From Photobacterium leiognathi (GTDB taxonomy: Bacteria > Pseudomonadota > Gammaproteobacteria > Enterobacterales > Vibrionaceae): a DNA stretch of 64,000 nucleotides. A model generated the notes under the pieces. The model did no database searches and was not told the origin of the DNA. It saw only the letters and a program-made list of their open reading frames with translations. Positions within the stretch are counted from its first letter, which is position 1, and each line of letters opens with the position of its first letter. Shown one piece after another: positions 18,483 to 27,482 of the stretch. The stretch spans positions 310,001-374,000 of the forward strand of contig NZ_CP131601.1 in assembly GCF_030685535.1 (NCBI RefSeq), written 5' to 3'. The translations under genes were made by a program, and so were the position numbers.

Positions 18483-19073
18483 ATGAAGAAACACGCCGGC
18501 TTTTCGTTAATTGAATTAGTCGTTGTGATTATTGTACTGGGGATTTTAGCGGCTACCGCATTACCTCGGTTTATGAATATCACCGATCAAGCGAAACAAT
18601 CAGCGATCGAAGGGATGACAGGTGGGTTTGCCACCGCTGTAATTTCGGCAAGAGCACAATGGGAAGCGTATGGTCGCCCAGTTGATAGTGGCAATAATAA
18701 TATTGTCGACTACGATGGTACTGAGTTCAAACTCACTAAAGAAGATACCACGCTAAATATTCGACCTGGTTACCCGTTTGCACTAAATAGTAGTGCAACG
18801 TTAAGTGCCGTCGATATGACAGCCAATGATTGTTTAGATTTATTGCAGGAGCTAATGCAAAACCCGCCATTAGCAACCATTTCCCGTGATGATTTGGTAA
18901 ACAGCAAAGATTTATTTTTCGTCACCGTTGAAGGCACTGGTGCCGATAAACAGTGTCGTTATTATCAGCTAGCATCTGCTAGTAAAAATAGCTCTGGTGA
19001 AGTGAACCCATTAGCCGGGCACTCTTTTACTTATAAACCAGCAGTGGGCCGCGTTGAAGTAGATTTGAAATAA
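18483..19073 (+). CDS. mshB: MSHA pilin-like protein MshB
   Basis: A 196-residue type IV prepilin. The short leader MKKHAG is followed by [20 protein letters not shown], with cleavage expected after Gly6 and Glu5 of the mature protein present. Two cysteines in the C-terminal half could form the usual disulfide. MshB is a minor pilin encoded directly before the major pilin and probably helps initiate or anchor the fibre. An AAGGA-type ribosome binding site precedes the start. Only 15 bases separate it from the first mshA. Confidence 0.9.
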   Translation: MKKHAGFSLIELVVVIIVLGILAATALPRFMNITDQAKQSAIEGMTGGFATAVISARAQWEAYGRPVDSGNNNIVDYDGTEFKLTKEDTTLNIRPGYPFALNSSATLSAVDMTANDCLDLLQELMQNPPLATISRDDLVNSKDLFFVTVEGTGADKQCRYYQLASASKNSSGEVNPLAGHSFTYKPAVGRVEVDLK

Positions 19074-19088
19074 TAGAGAGAGAAGTAT

Positions 19089-19580
19089 ATGAAACGTCAA
19101 GGTGGCTTTACGCTAATCGAATTAGTCGTTGTTATCGTGATTTTAGGTATTTTAGCTGTTACTGCAGCACCTAAGTTCATGAACTTGCAAGGCGATGCTC
19201 GTAATGCATCGCTACAAGGCTTAAAAGGCGCTATTCAAGGTGCATCTGGTATCGTTTACGGTAAAGCTGCAATTGAAGGTAAAGAAACAAGCACAGAAAC
19301 GACAGAAGTTGGTGTTAATGGTAATAAAGTAGAAACTATTTATGGTTACCCAACAGCAACATCTGCAGGTATTGTTGCTGCTATTTCTGGTGTTGGTACA
19401 GATAATGATTTTGCGATTGTTAAAGGTACAGGTACTGATGGCTCAATTAGCTTTACCTTTAAAAACTATGCTGCTTCTGCAGATCTAAATGCTGTTCCTA
19501 AAAAGTGCTATGTAACTTATAAGCAAGCTGCATCAGGTGCAGAACCTACAATTATTATTGATGCTGATGCATGTAAGTAA
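19089..19580 (+). CDS. mshA: MSHA major pilin MshA, copy 1
   Basis: A 163-residue prepilin. The leader MKRQGG precedes [20 protein letters not shown]. The first 60 or so mature residues (through [19 protein letters not shown]) are almost identical in the two following genes, while the C-terminal head differs. A cysteine pair near the end (CYVTY...ADACK) gives the D-loop disulfide of type IV pilins. This is the structural subunit of the MSHA pilus used for attachment and surface sensing. A strong hairpin lies immediately downstream. Confidence 0.93.
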   Translation: MKRQGGFTLIELVVVIVILGILAVTAAPKFMNLQGDARNASLQGLKGAIQGASGIVYGKAAIEGKETSTETTEVGVNGNKVETIYGYPTATSAGIVAAISGVGTDNDFAIVKGTGTDGSISFTFKNYAASADLNAVPKKCYVTYKQAASGAEPTIIIDADACK

Positions 19581-19586
19581 TATTTT

Positions 19587-19612
19587 AAATAGCGCTCGGA
19601 TGAGCGCTATTT
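19587..19612 (+). other. stem-loop between mshA copy 1 and copy 2
   Basis: AAATAGCGCTC (19587-19597) pairs perfectly with GAGCGCTATTT (19602-19612) around GGAT. The tail is TTAATTAAG, not a U run, so it may be a leaky terminator or a 3' stabiliser that raises the level of the first pilin message over the later ones. Confidence 0.7.
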
Positions 19613-19668
19613 AATTAAGTTTCATTAATAATGGAATTTAATTAAATAACCCACAAGGATGTGAATTT

Positions 19669-20208
19669 ATGATTAAGCAAAAAGGCTTTACCTTAATTGA
19701 ATTAGTAGTTGTTATCGTTATTTTAGGCATTCTTGCGGTAACTGCTGCACCTAAATTTATGAATCTGCAAGGTGATGCTCGTCATGCCTCACTGCAAGGT
19801 TTAAAAGGGGCAATACAAGGTGCTTCAGGCATTGTCTATGGTAAGGCTGCGATTGAAGGTATTGAGTCTACTAATGGTCCTGTAAGTGCTGGGGCTGATA
19901 CTGTAGAAACACTATTTGGTTACCCTAAAGCAAGCGATGACGGTATTGTTAAAGCAATCGTTGGTACTGGAAATGATGGTGATTGGGCTTCAAAAAGTTT
20001 TGATGATGCTCCCGATTCAAGTGGAGAACGAGTAATTTTTGCTCCAAAACAATATTCAGATCAAGTAGGTAACGTTGAGAGTGTGGATGAAAATGGTATT
20101 GCTGCTCCTGCAAATACGATCCCTAAAAACTGTTACTTAGTTTATGTACCAGCACAAAGCGCAACTCTACCTGCAAAAGTACAGCTAGCAGATAATGCTT
20201 GTAAGTAG
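19669..20208 (+). CDS. mshA: MSHA major pilin MshA paralog, copy 2
   Basis: A 179-residue prepilin with leader MIKQKG, then [20 protein letters not shown]. The N-terminal helix and the [20 protein letters not shown] segment match copy 1, but the head domain from about residue 65 is different and longer. It retains the C-terminal cysteine pair (CYLVYV...DNACK). It has its own ribosome binding site (AAGGATG). It is a tandem duplicate that has diverged in the surface-exposed part; whether it is used in the same fibre is unknown. Confidence 0.9.
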   Translation: MIKQKGFTLIELVVVIVILGILAVTAAPKFMNLQGDARHASLQGLKGAIQGASGIVYGKAAIEGIESTNGPVSAGADTVETLFGYPKASDDGIVKAIVGTGNDGDWASKSFDDAPDSSGERVIFAPKQYSDQVGNVESVDENGIAAPANTIPKNCYLVYVPAQSATLPAKVQLADNACK

Positions 20209-20260
20209 TTAAAAAGCTTAGTTTCGATTAGATGCTAATTAGTAAATAAGGGATTGAAAT

Positions 20261-20755
20261 ATGAAAAAGCAACAAGGTTTTACTCTAATTGAGTTAGTAG
20301 TAGTAATAGTTATTCTTGGTATTTTGGCTGTAACAGCTGCGCCTAAATTTATGAACCTTCAAAATGATGCACGAAATGCTTCACTTCAAGGTTTGAAAGG
20401 TGCAATTCAAGGTGCTGCAGGTATTGTTTACGGTAAAGCGGCAATTAATGGTGTTGAAGCGTCTACTACTAGTACTCCAGTTAAGACTGATGAAGGTAAT
20501 ATTACAACCGTCTATGGTTATCCAACTGCAGATGCGGACGGCATTGCAAAGGCAGTAAAAGGCTTAGAGTCAGGTTCAACTGAATGGGCGCCTGTTAGTG
20601 GCGCTGCTGGTACTGGCGGTGATGAAGAAGGCGACTCAATTAGTTACACATTATTGAACCAAGTTGGTAAGGCGACAGCAGATAAATGCTCTGTAACTTA
20701 TACTGCAGCAACGTCAGCTGCTGCTGCAACCGTTGTTGTTCATGACTGTGAATAA
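20261..20755 (+). CDS. mshA: MSHA major pilin MshA paralog, copy 3
   Basis: A 164-residue prepilin with leader MKKQQG, then [20 protein letters not shown]. The N-terminal half is again nearly identical to copies 1 and 2 (one change is FMNLQNDAR). The C-terminal head is distinct, rich in Ala, Thr and Gly, with the cysteine pair CSVTY...VHDCE. A canonical terminator follows, so the pilin array probably ends transcription units here. The codons of the shared helix differ from copy 1, so the duplication is not very recent or has been under selection on the protein. Confidence 0.9.
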   Translation: MKKQQGFTLIELVVVIVILGILAVTAAPKFMNLQNDARNASLQGLKGAIQGAAGIVYGKAAINGVEASTTSTPVKTDEGNITTVYGYPTADADGIAKAVKGLESGSTEWAPVSGAAGTGGDEEGDSISYTLLNQVGKATADKCSVTYTAATSAAAATVVVHDCE

Positions 20756-20773
20756 TTAGCAATTAGCTAAAAC

Positions 20774-20806
20774 AAAAGGCGCAGTCATTCGGCTGCGCCT
20801 TTTTTG
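20774..20806 (+). terminator. rho-independent terminator after the mshA array
   Basis: AAAAGGCGCAG (20774-20784) pairs with CTGCGCCTTTT (20793-20803), followed by more T. It separates the abundant major pilin messages from the minor pilin genes mshC-D-O-P. Confidence 0.92.
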
Positions 20807-20861
20807 TATAAATCTGATAAATTACATAATAAGCACAAATGATTAACGTTTAGGTGATAAT

Positions 20862-21353
20862 GTGAAGCAGCAACAAGGTTTTACCCTCGTCGAATTAATT
20901 ATGGTGATCGTGATTATTGGCATTATCAGTGCCACGGCGGCTGCTCGTTTCTCTGGACGTAGTGAGTTTGATGCACAGCTAACACGTGATCAGGCGATTT
21001 CGGTTATTCGCCAAATTCAAATATCTGCAATGCAAGGGCATGGCGAGCAATTACAGGTGACGAATAGTTGTTTAGGGGTGTGTAAGTCTACTGTAACAGA
21101 AAGTGATGATAGCTTGCGTGAAGCTCAAACCAATACCACCTTTGCGCTAACTAAAGCTGAGCCGCCAACATCTATTTTATATTTTAACCTGCTGGGACAG
21201 CCGACAAGTGGGTCTGCGACAAACGCAGCGTTAGTGTGTACTAACGGTTGTACCATTACGATAACAGCAAAGAATAAACAAACCGCTAGTATTTGTATAA
21301 ATAGCCAAGGCTATGTGTATAAAAAGAAAGATGATGAGGTATGTGGTAAGTGA
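20862..21353 (+). CDS. mshC: MSHA minor pilin MshC
   Basis: A 163-residue prepilin-like protein beginning at GTG 20862, with AGGTGAT upstream. The leader MKQQQG is followed by FTLVELIMVIVIIGIISATA, with Glu5 present. It is a minor pilin of the MSHA system, likely part of the tip or priming complex. Its stop overlaps the mshD start as GTGA, so the minor pilins are translationally coupled. Four closely spaced cysteines lie in the head (CLGVC, CTNGC), plus two further near the end. Confidence 0.88.
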   Translation: MKQQQGFTLVELIMVIVIIGIISATAAARFSGRSEFDAQLTRDQAISVIRQIQISAMQGHGEQLQVTNSCLGVCKSTVTESDDSLREAQTNTTFALTKAEPPTSILYFNLLGQPTSGSATNAALVCTNGCTITITAKNKQTASICINSQGYVYKKKDDEVCGK

Positions 21354-21979
21354 ATACTCACATAAAACAACGAGGTTTTACCTTAATTGAAGGGATCATT
21401 ACCATTGTTTTACTCGCAATAGCGATGATTACCTTGGTAAGTTTTCTTTTTCCTCAAGTTGAGCGCTCTGCGGTACCTCATTATCAAGCGCGTTCGGCAG
21501 CGATTGCGGATGCTATTTTCAATGAAATCTTGTCACGTCAGTTTGATGAACATTCAGATCCTAATGGTGATACGGTTTATCGTTGCAATGAGACAACAAG
21601 TAAAGGTGTAGACAACAAGTGCACGTTAGAAACTAGATTTGGCCCTGATAATTCACTTGAAGCAAGTAATAGTGCGTTAGCAAATGATGTGGATGATTTC
21701 ATCGGCTGTTGGGGGGATACTAAGCAGTGTCCTGATAACTATATTTATAGTGAAAGTGCTTATGTAAAACCCTCTTTGACTTCTCGCCGTGGTGATCTTA
21801 TTGATTTGATGCCAAGTCAGAAAAGTGATTCTGCGATAAATAACGCCGACTACACGCATATTTATGCCACGGTGGATGTGAATTACGGGCCTTCTCAAAC
21901 ACTTAAAAAGATCACTGTTAAGGTTGATGCTGGACGTTATGGTTCCTACGACTATATGGCTTATCGAGGGAATTACTAA
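21350..21979 (+). CDS. mshD: MSHA minor pilin MshD
   Basis: A 209-residue prepilin-like protein starting at GTG 21350. The leader MNTHIKQRG is followed by FTLIEGIITIVLLAIAMITL. Position 5 is Glu, and the rest of the helix is unlike MshA, as expected for a PilV/GspI-type minor pilin. It overlaps mshC by four bases and mshO by one. It probably belongs to the same minor-pilin complex as MshC, MshO and MshP. Confidence 0.87.
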   Translation: MNTHIKQRGFTLIEGIITIVLLAIAMITLVSFLFPQVERSAVPHYQARSAAIADAIFNEILSRQFDEHSDPNGDTVYRCNETTSKGVDNKCTLETRFGPDNSLEASNSALANDVDDFIGCWGDTKQCPDNYIYSESAYVKPSLTSRRGDLIDLMPSQKSDSAINNADYTHIYATVDVNYGPSQTLKKITVKVDAGRYGSYDYMAYRGNY

Positions 21980-22704
21980 TGACTAAACCTCGTGGTTTTA
22001 CCCTGTTTGAAATGGTGATAGCGACTGTTGTGTTGTCGATCATTATGATTGGGATCGGTAGCTATATTGCGATTGGTGTAAAAGGTTATATCAATACTGT
22101 TGATCGTGAACGTTTACAGTCACAAGCCCGTTTTCTCGTCGCGAGGATGACCAAAGAAATTCGCCATGCAGCACCTAATAGTTTGAGTGCCAGTGGCGGC
22201 TGCTTAAGCTTCTATCCTATTATCGCCCCTGCTGTGTATTACTCGAATTTACTTAATAACAGCTCAAGCATTGCGATATCGCCATTTAATTATTCAACGA
22301 CTTGGGAAAACAAAAACAACTTGGTGGCTGTTGGTTTTGCATCTTTCGAGCAGTATCAAAACAACACGATCAAAGTGAATGGGATCACCAAGCCAGCCAA
22401 TGCTAATGATCCATATCTATTAAGCTTAAGTTCGCCAATTAAAACGGCTTCTCCGGGTAAACGCTTATATTTGTATAAAGATAAGATCAGTTACTGCCAA
22501 AGTGGTAAGACTATTGTGCGAAAGGTCAATGATGAACTTAAGGGCGTATTAATGGCAGATAATATTGATACCTTTACGCTAGAAGTACAATCAGCAGGAT
22601 TAAATAGTGGTGCTATCGCACTTTTCTCAATTCAGTACTTAGATCAACGAACCCAAGAAAAGTCGGATTATAACCATAGTGTGCAGGTGATGAATGTCTT
22701 ATAG
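21979..22704 (+). CDS. mshO: MSHA minor pilin MshO
   Basis: A 241-residue prepilin-like protein. The leader MTKPRG is followed by FTLFEMVIATVVLSIIMIGI, with Glu5 conserved. The larger size and the arginine-rich stretch (RFLVARMTKEIRHA) after the helix match PilW/GspJ-type minor pilins. The start overlaps the mshD stop by one base, and mshP begins inside its last codons. Confidence 0.88.
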   Translation: MTKPRGFTLFEMVIATVVLSIIMIGIGSYIAIGVKGYINTVDRERLQSQARFLVARMTKEIRHAAPNSLSASGGCLSFYPIIAPAVYYSNLLNNSSSIAISPFNYSTTWENKNNLVAVGFASFEQYQNNTIKVNGITKPANANDPYLLSLSSPIKTASPGKRLYLYKDKISYCQSGKTIVRKVNDELKGVLMADNIDTFTLEVQSAGLNSGAIALFSIQYLDQRTQEKSDYNHSVQVMNVL

Positions 22705-23143
22705 CAGTTATAACAAGCAGCGTGGTAGTGGCTTAATGATCGTTCTGTTCGTCATTGTAGTGATGGGATTGATGGCAATGGTGATGACTAAAATTGGCAC
22801 ATCCAGCCAAACCATGACTACGAAAGAAGTTCTCGGTACTCGCGCATGGTTTACTGCTCATTCCGCTAATGAAGTGGTATTAACCAAGCTTTTCCCACTA
22901 GGTAAACCATTAGAAAGTGACGCTACTGCTTGTAAAACTTATTCAGCAGAAGATATAGCAAACACAATGCCTCGGTTTCAAACGGGATGCAAAGTCGAAA
23001 AAATACAGTGCACGATGAAACAGATACAGATTGCAGGAAAGTCTCCAATTACTGAATATCGTTTAGAAAGTACAGCTACCTGCGGTAGTAATGACGTAGC
23101 AATGACGCGTACCCAAGAAGTATGGGCGAAAGGGTTAGAATGA
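22694..23143 (+). CDS. mshP: MSHA pilin-like protein MshP
   Basis: A 149-residue protein with leader ending KQRGS and the hydrophobic helix GLMIVLFVIVVMGLMAMVMT. It lacks the usual Glu5 of pilins, as expected for PilX/GspK-type subunits that cap the tip. It overlaps mshO by 11 bases and its TGA overlaps the mshQ start (ATGA at 23140). Four cysteines lie in the head. Confidence 0.85.
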   Translation: MSYSSYNKQRGSGLMIVLFVIVVMGLMAMVMTKIGTSSQTMTTKEVLGTRAWFTAHSANEVVLTKLFPLGKPLESDATACKTYSAEDIANTMPRFQTGCKVEKIQCTMKQIQIAGKSPITEYRLESTATCGSNDVAMTRTQEVWAKGLE

Positions 23144-26100
23144 GTAAGATTTTTGTTTCTTTTTTCACATTGATGATGTTAATGGGAACCGCCTATGCGA
23201 GCGATGATGGTCCTGTTTTCGATTTTGGTCAAAGTGATATCTCGCAACCTAATGGCTGTATTAATAATGAGTGTGAAATTGTTTTAAATAAAGAATTTAC
23301 CACTAAACCTTTAATATTTCTCATGCCGACCATTACAGATAATGGTCGTGATGCTCCATCGTCATTAAAAATTACTCGTATCTATAAAAAAGGCAATACA
23401 TACGCATTTGGCGTACGTCAGGTTTACCCAACAGTATCGAGTTCAATTCGTTTAGAAAATGAGGATAGCTTATGGGGAGCATGGTCTTCTTGGAAAACGA
23501 AATGGCATCACTTTAAAGATAAAACTTATACCTTATACCGTATTCCAATGCGCAAAATTACTTATTTTGCAATGGAGAAAGGCACTATTGCATTAGGTAA
23601 TAATGGCCGTATTACTGCAGCAGAACTAAAAGTAAATAAACAACTGGATGCTAAAGACCCTAAATTTCAAACGAATAAGGGTGATATTGATTACGGCAAA
23701 CTCGATCCTTTGATAAATAAAGGTAAAGTAACACGAGTTACTATTCCTAGTGGGTTTAAGAGCAAGAAACCTGGTGGTATTGCAGAAATTCAGCCGAGAA
23801 ATAAACCGTCAGTTATTTCTTCTACAGGTACAGAATCTGAGTGGATAACGCCATTTATTATTCGAGGAAGTATCAATCAAGGCGCAAACAATGATGGATA
23901 TTTTTATGTAGGGGTTGATAGCTCTGAAACCAAATATGTGCTCAATCATGATGTGACGATTGGCTATTTATTAGTTGAGGGTAGTGGCTTATACAAAGGG
24001 CTACAGTTTGCTTTAGGCCCTGCAGAAACACCGAATACATTAGATGGTGATTATAAAGGTATTGATAAAATCACTAAGCCGATTAAGGAGCAATGTGCTG
24101 GCTTTACAGATTTAAAAGGTAGTGATTTTGATTTTTCTGCACAATCTGAGAACCCTATCTTAGTGATCGCATCTAAAAACTCTCGCTTAGGCCCTAACGG
24201 GGGCTGGATCCGTTTATGTAAAAATCAGAAAAAGCCGGGGAAAGATGTTCTTGAGGTGAGTTTTGTTAACGATGAAGACTTAAATGAACATAAGAATCCA
24301 GAGCGTCAACATGCTAATGAAATCGTGGGCTTTATGGCCTTCCAACGTCGAGCATCAGAAGAAGTCTGTAATGTATTCCCAGGACCTGCACAGACATGGC
24401 AAAGCTCTACTGGTGCATTAAATGCTAGTCATAACATATTAATTAAAGGTTCAGCGTTAAAAGAAGGCAAACGCTATATTGGTTTCAATACAATTAACTC
24501 GACGGCGGGTGAAAATAATTATTGTAATGGTGAAAAGTGTTATACAGCCCAGTCGTATCCAAGCTTATTTGCCAAGAAGCAAGTACTAGATACATGGCCT
24601 GCTGTTGATGATGGAATATTAGAGTCACAACGTGATTTTGGGAACAGAACAGTTTTTTGGTTTGATAGTATCTATCTAAGTAATAAAGAAATTACGTTTC
24701 CAACGGGCTCAACTGTCCATGTTAAAAATATGAGTTTGACTGGCTCAACAATAAAACCTCTATCAGGGGTTGCTGATGACTTATTTATTGTTGTTCATAC
24801 TCCGGAAGACTCTGCTCCCGTTAGAGATTTCGTTGATCTAAACAAAGGCAGTCAGATCACAAGCTTAATTTACTCAGAGAAACGAATTACGATGAGTGAT
24901 GGCTTGAATAATCAGATCACTCGTATTACCGGTGCGGTAACAGCGCCTGATATCACTATGACAGGTGATGTGAATAACTTAGAAACTGAGATTATCGGTA
25001 GTAGTGCCTGTTTTGATCCTGAGCCTGAACCTGAATTTGAACTTACAATCACACCAACAGAAGTCACCAAGACGTTATGTCATGCCCAGCAAGTTGATTT
25101 TAATGTGACATCAGAGGATGGTACTAAAGAATTTGACGGTGATATTACGGTTAATATTACCTCGTCAACAGGCGGCATTTGGGCTGATAATTCAGCGCTA
25201 ACATCATCTCATAAGTTTACTGCGGGGACTCATACATTTACGTTGCCAGCAAAAAAACAACATGCAGTTATTTGGGTGTTACCAAATGGTGCTGAGACGT
25301 TGAAAATAACGGCAAGTATTGAGTTTATGGCAGGTGATGCACCAGAAGGTAATTACACCTTTATCCCTGGTGGTTTCTCTGTAGATCTTAATGATGGTCA
25401 CAATATTGTGGCAGGTAAAAATTTCCCTGCAAAAATTACCGCTATGACTTGCACAACGGGCACGAATATCAAGCCGATTGAAAATTATAGTGGTACAAAA
25501 CTATTAGACTTTTCAACGCAATATCAAGCTCCGAAAAAGGCAGCCGATCCTAATAATCCTATCACAGTAGAAATAGTGAAAGGGATACATATAGATCCAT
25601 CAACAGGTGCTTCTAAACAGGCAAAAGTAGAATTTAATAAAGGAATATCTGAGCCACTGACTTTACGATACCGCGATGCTGGCGTGATTGTATGGCATGT
25701 CTCTGATCCAAATTGTACTGGCAGTAATTGCTTCTTAACGTCAAACAAAACCAAAGAGGCAAAAGCGTTGCGTAAGCAGCTTCCTAATGGATTAACCGGA
25801 TCGATTGCTATTAATGCAAGACCGTGGATGTTTGCAATTTGCCCATTAACCTTTAATGGCAGAAATGAATTTCGACTAGCAAATGGTACCGCATATTACA
25901 AAGATAAGGGGGAAGGTTATACCTTTGCTGGTAACAACTTTGATTTGTTATTAAAGCCATTAGTTTGGCAAACAGGTACAAACGAGTCGGGCGTTATTGA
26001 TGTGTCTAACCAAGATTATTGTGGTTATTCGGTAACAGAAAACTTTTTAGCTTCTGATGCGCCAGGAATGGGCAGTGGCATAACGTTGTCTGCAAGCTTG

Positions 26101-27309
26101 CATACTCCAAATAAAGGCGTGATGGGAGCATATAAAGCTGGCTCACAAACTGTTGATACAAGACTTAAAGGGATCTTAGTTAAAGGTAATTCATGGTCAG
26201 AAGTAGGCAGTATCTGGCTAACAGTTGGAATGGAAAATTACATAGAGAGAGGTAACAATGTTGATAAGAGTAAGCGTCATATAGGTCGTTTTTATCCTGA
26301 GTATTTTGCTTTCTCTCAGAATGATGTAAAACCTGCTATCAGTAAATTTACCTATATGGATCAGCCTTTTGAAGCGAGCTTCGTGATTAATGCATTTAAT
26401 AGTGCTAATAATCCGGTGAAAAACTATCTTTTGTTCAGCCCTGAGTATCAGAGTCAATTTGAATTTAAAACGGGCAATAACGAAGGCAGTTATTTATCTA
26501 TTGCTGATCGATTAAAGCAAAGTCATGGTAATAATCGCTTATCGACACCAACGATTGATTCTTGGAGTAAAGGTAACGAAGGCTACGCGGAAGTTAGGTA
26601 TTCATCGTCAAATCTTGTTGTTCCACGACACTATGTAAACACCACGACCACTAAGGAAGATGGACCGTTTCGTAAGTGGGAGCTACGTGTACATCAAAAA
26701 ACGCGACCAGATAAAGTGACTTGGTCTGGCGAAAAAGTCAATGATGATGGGGCTAAGGTTGGTGAGAACGATCTACGATACGGACGTATGGTATTAGAGA
26801 GTGTTGGCGGTGATATGAGTAAACCGTTGGCTGTGCCGTTACGAGTCGAATATTGGGATGGCAGTGAGTTTGTTGAAAGCAGTAAGGACTCAATCTCGCG
26901 GTTTGATGGTGCTAATTACTGTCGTCAGGTTGTTAGCATTACTCCTAGTGATGCTAAAAGCTCAGCAAAAACATCAGGTAGCGACAATATCGTTGCTGGT
27001 GAAGCGCTCTCAGGCAGTTTTATGGCTGAGCCAAGTAACGTGAAAGGTTACGGTGTGGACAGTGGCATTCCTGTTTACAAACAACAGGTACGACTATGGC
27101 AACGACTTGAAACATCCAAACCTAAGCAACAAGGTAAGAATAAGGTTGAATGTTTTGGTACTAATGTTAATCAACCTTGGCTGCGTTATAACTGGCGACA
27201 ATTAGGGGATGAAGATCCTTCAGCTGTTATTACCTTCGGTGTTTTCCGTGGTAATGATCGCATATTGTACAGAGAGGAGCCTGGAATCCCTTCTGTAGAT
27301 TACCAATAA
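23140..27309 (+). CDS. mshQ: MSHA giant secreted protein MshQ, copy 1 (putative tip adhesin)
   Basis: A 1389-residue protein with a signal peptide (residues 1-20, ending TAYA). I choose the ATG at 23140, preceded by AAAGGG and overlapping the mshP stop, rather than the longer in-frame start at 23122. The N-terminal half contains EFTTKPLIFLMPT and HANEIVGFMAF, both repeated in the next gene. From about residue 630 the sequence matches the conserved MshQ C-terminal region (DUF6701-like as I recall), ending LGDEDPSAVITFGVFRGNDR. MshQ lies last in MSHA loci beside the minor pilins and is generally suspected to be a pilus-associated adhesin. A terminator follows. Confidence 0.88.
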   Translation: MSKIFVSFFTLMMLMGTAYASDDGPVFDFGQSDISQPNGCINNECEIVLNKEFTTKPLIFLMPTITDNGRDAPSSLKITRIYKKGNTYAFGVRQVYPTVSSSIRLENEDSLWGAWSSWKTKWHHFKDKTYTLYRIPMRKITYFAMEKGTIALGNNGRITAAELKVNKQLDAKDPKFQTNKGDIDYGKLDPLINKGKVTRVTIPSGFKSKKPGGIAEIQPRNKPSVISSTGTESEWITPFIIRGSINQGANNDGYFYVGVDSSETKYVLNHDVTIGYLLVEGSGLYKGLQFALGPAETPNTLDGDYKGIDKITKPIKEQCAGFTDLKGSDFDFSAQSENPILVIASKNSRLGPNGGWIRLCKNQKKPGKDVLEVSFVNDEDLNEHKNPERQHANEIVGFMAFQRRASEEVCNVFPGPAQTWQSSTGALNASHNILIKGSALKEGKRYIGFNTINSTAGENNYCNGEKCYTAQSYPSLFAKKQVLDTWPAVDDGILESQRDFGNRTVFWFDSIYLSNKEITFPTGSTVHVKNMSLTGSTIKPLSGVADDLFIVVHTPEDSAPVRDFVDLNKGSQITSLIYSEKRITMSDGLNNQITRITGAVTAPDITMTGDVNNLETEIIGSSACFDPEPEPEFELTITPTEVTKTLCHAQQVDFNVTSEDGTKEFDGDITVNITSSTGGIWADNSALTSSHKFTAGTHTFTLPAKKQHAVIWVLPNGAETLKITASIEFMAGDAPEGNYTFIPGGFSVDLNDGHNIVAGKNFPAKITAMTCTTGTNIKPIENYSGTKLLDFSTQYQAPKKAADPNNPITVEIVKGIHIDPSTGASKQAKVEFNKGISEPLTLRYRDAGVIVWHVSDPNCTGSNCFLTSNKTKEAKALRKQLPNGLTGSIAINARPWMFAICPLTFNGRNEFRLANGTAYYKDKGEGYTFAGNNFDLLLKPLVWQTGTNESGVIDVSNQDYCGYSVTENFLASDAPGMGSGITLSASLHTPNKGVMGAYKAGSQTVDTRLKGILVKGNSWSEVGSIWLTVGMENYIERGNNVDKSKRHIGRFYPEYFAFSQNDVKPAISKFTYMDQPFEASFVINAFNSANNPVKNYLLFSPEYQSQFEFKTGNNEGSYLSIADRLKQSHGNNRLSTPTIDSWSKGNEGYAEVRYSSSNLVVPRHYVNTTTTKEDGPFRKWELRVHQKTRPDKVTWSGEKVNDDGAKVGENDLRYGRMVLESVGGDMSKPLAVPLRVEYWDGSEFVESSKDSISRFDGANYCRQVVSITPSDAKSSAKTSGSDNIVAGEALSGSFMAEPSNVKGYGVDSGIPVYKQQVRLWQRLETSKPKQQGKNKVECFGTNVNQPWLRYNWRQLGDEDPSAVITFGVFRGNDRILYREEPGIPSVDYQ

Positions 27310-27325
27310 ATCACATTTATTATTC

Positions 27326-27359
27326 AAAAAGCCGAGAGCGTGAGCTCTCGGCTTTTTTT
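27326..27359 (+). terminator. rho-independent terminator after mshQ copy 1
   Basis: AAAAAGCCGAGAGC (27326-27339) pairs with GCTCTCGGCTTTTT (27344-27357) around GTGA, followed by more T. The second mshQ therefore probably has its own promoter. Confidence 0.95.
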
Positions 27360-27482
27360 ATGGGTAATTATTAGATCTAACAGTAGATGTTTGCTTTGTT
27401 AATAATTAAAATATTAATATGAAACCTGTTAGATATCTACAGGGCATTTAGGTACTCTGAGTTATTGCTTAAAGGGATTTTT

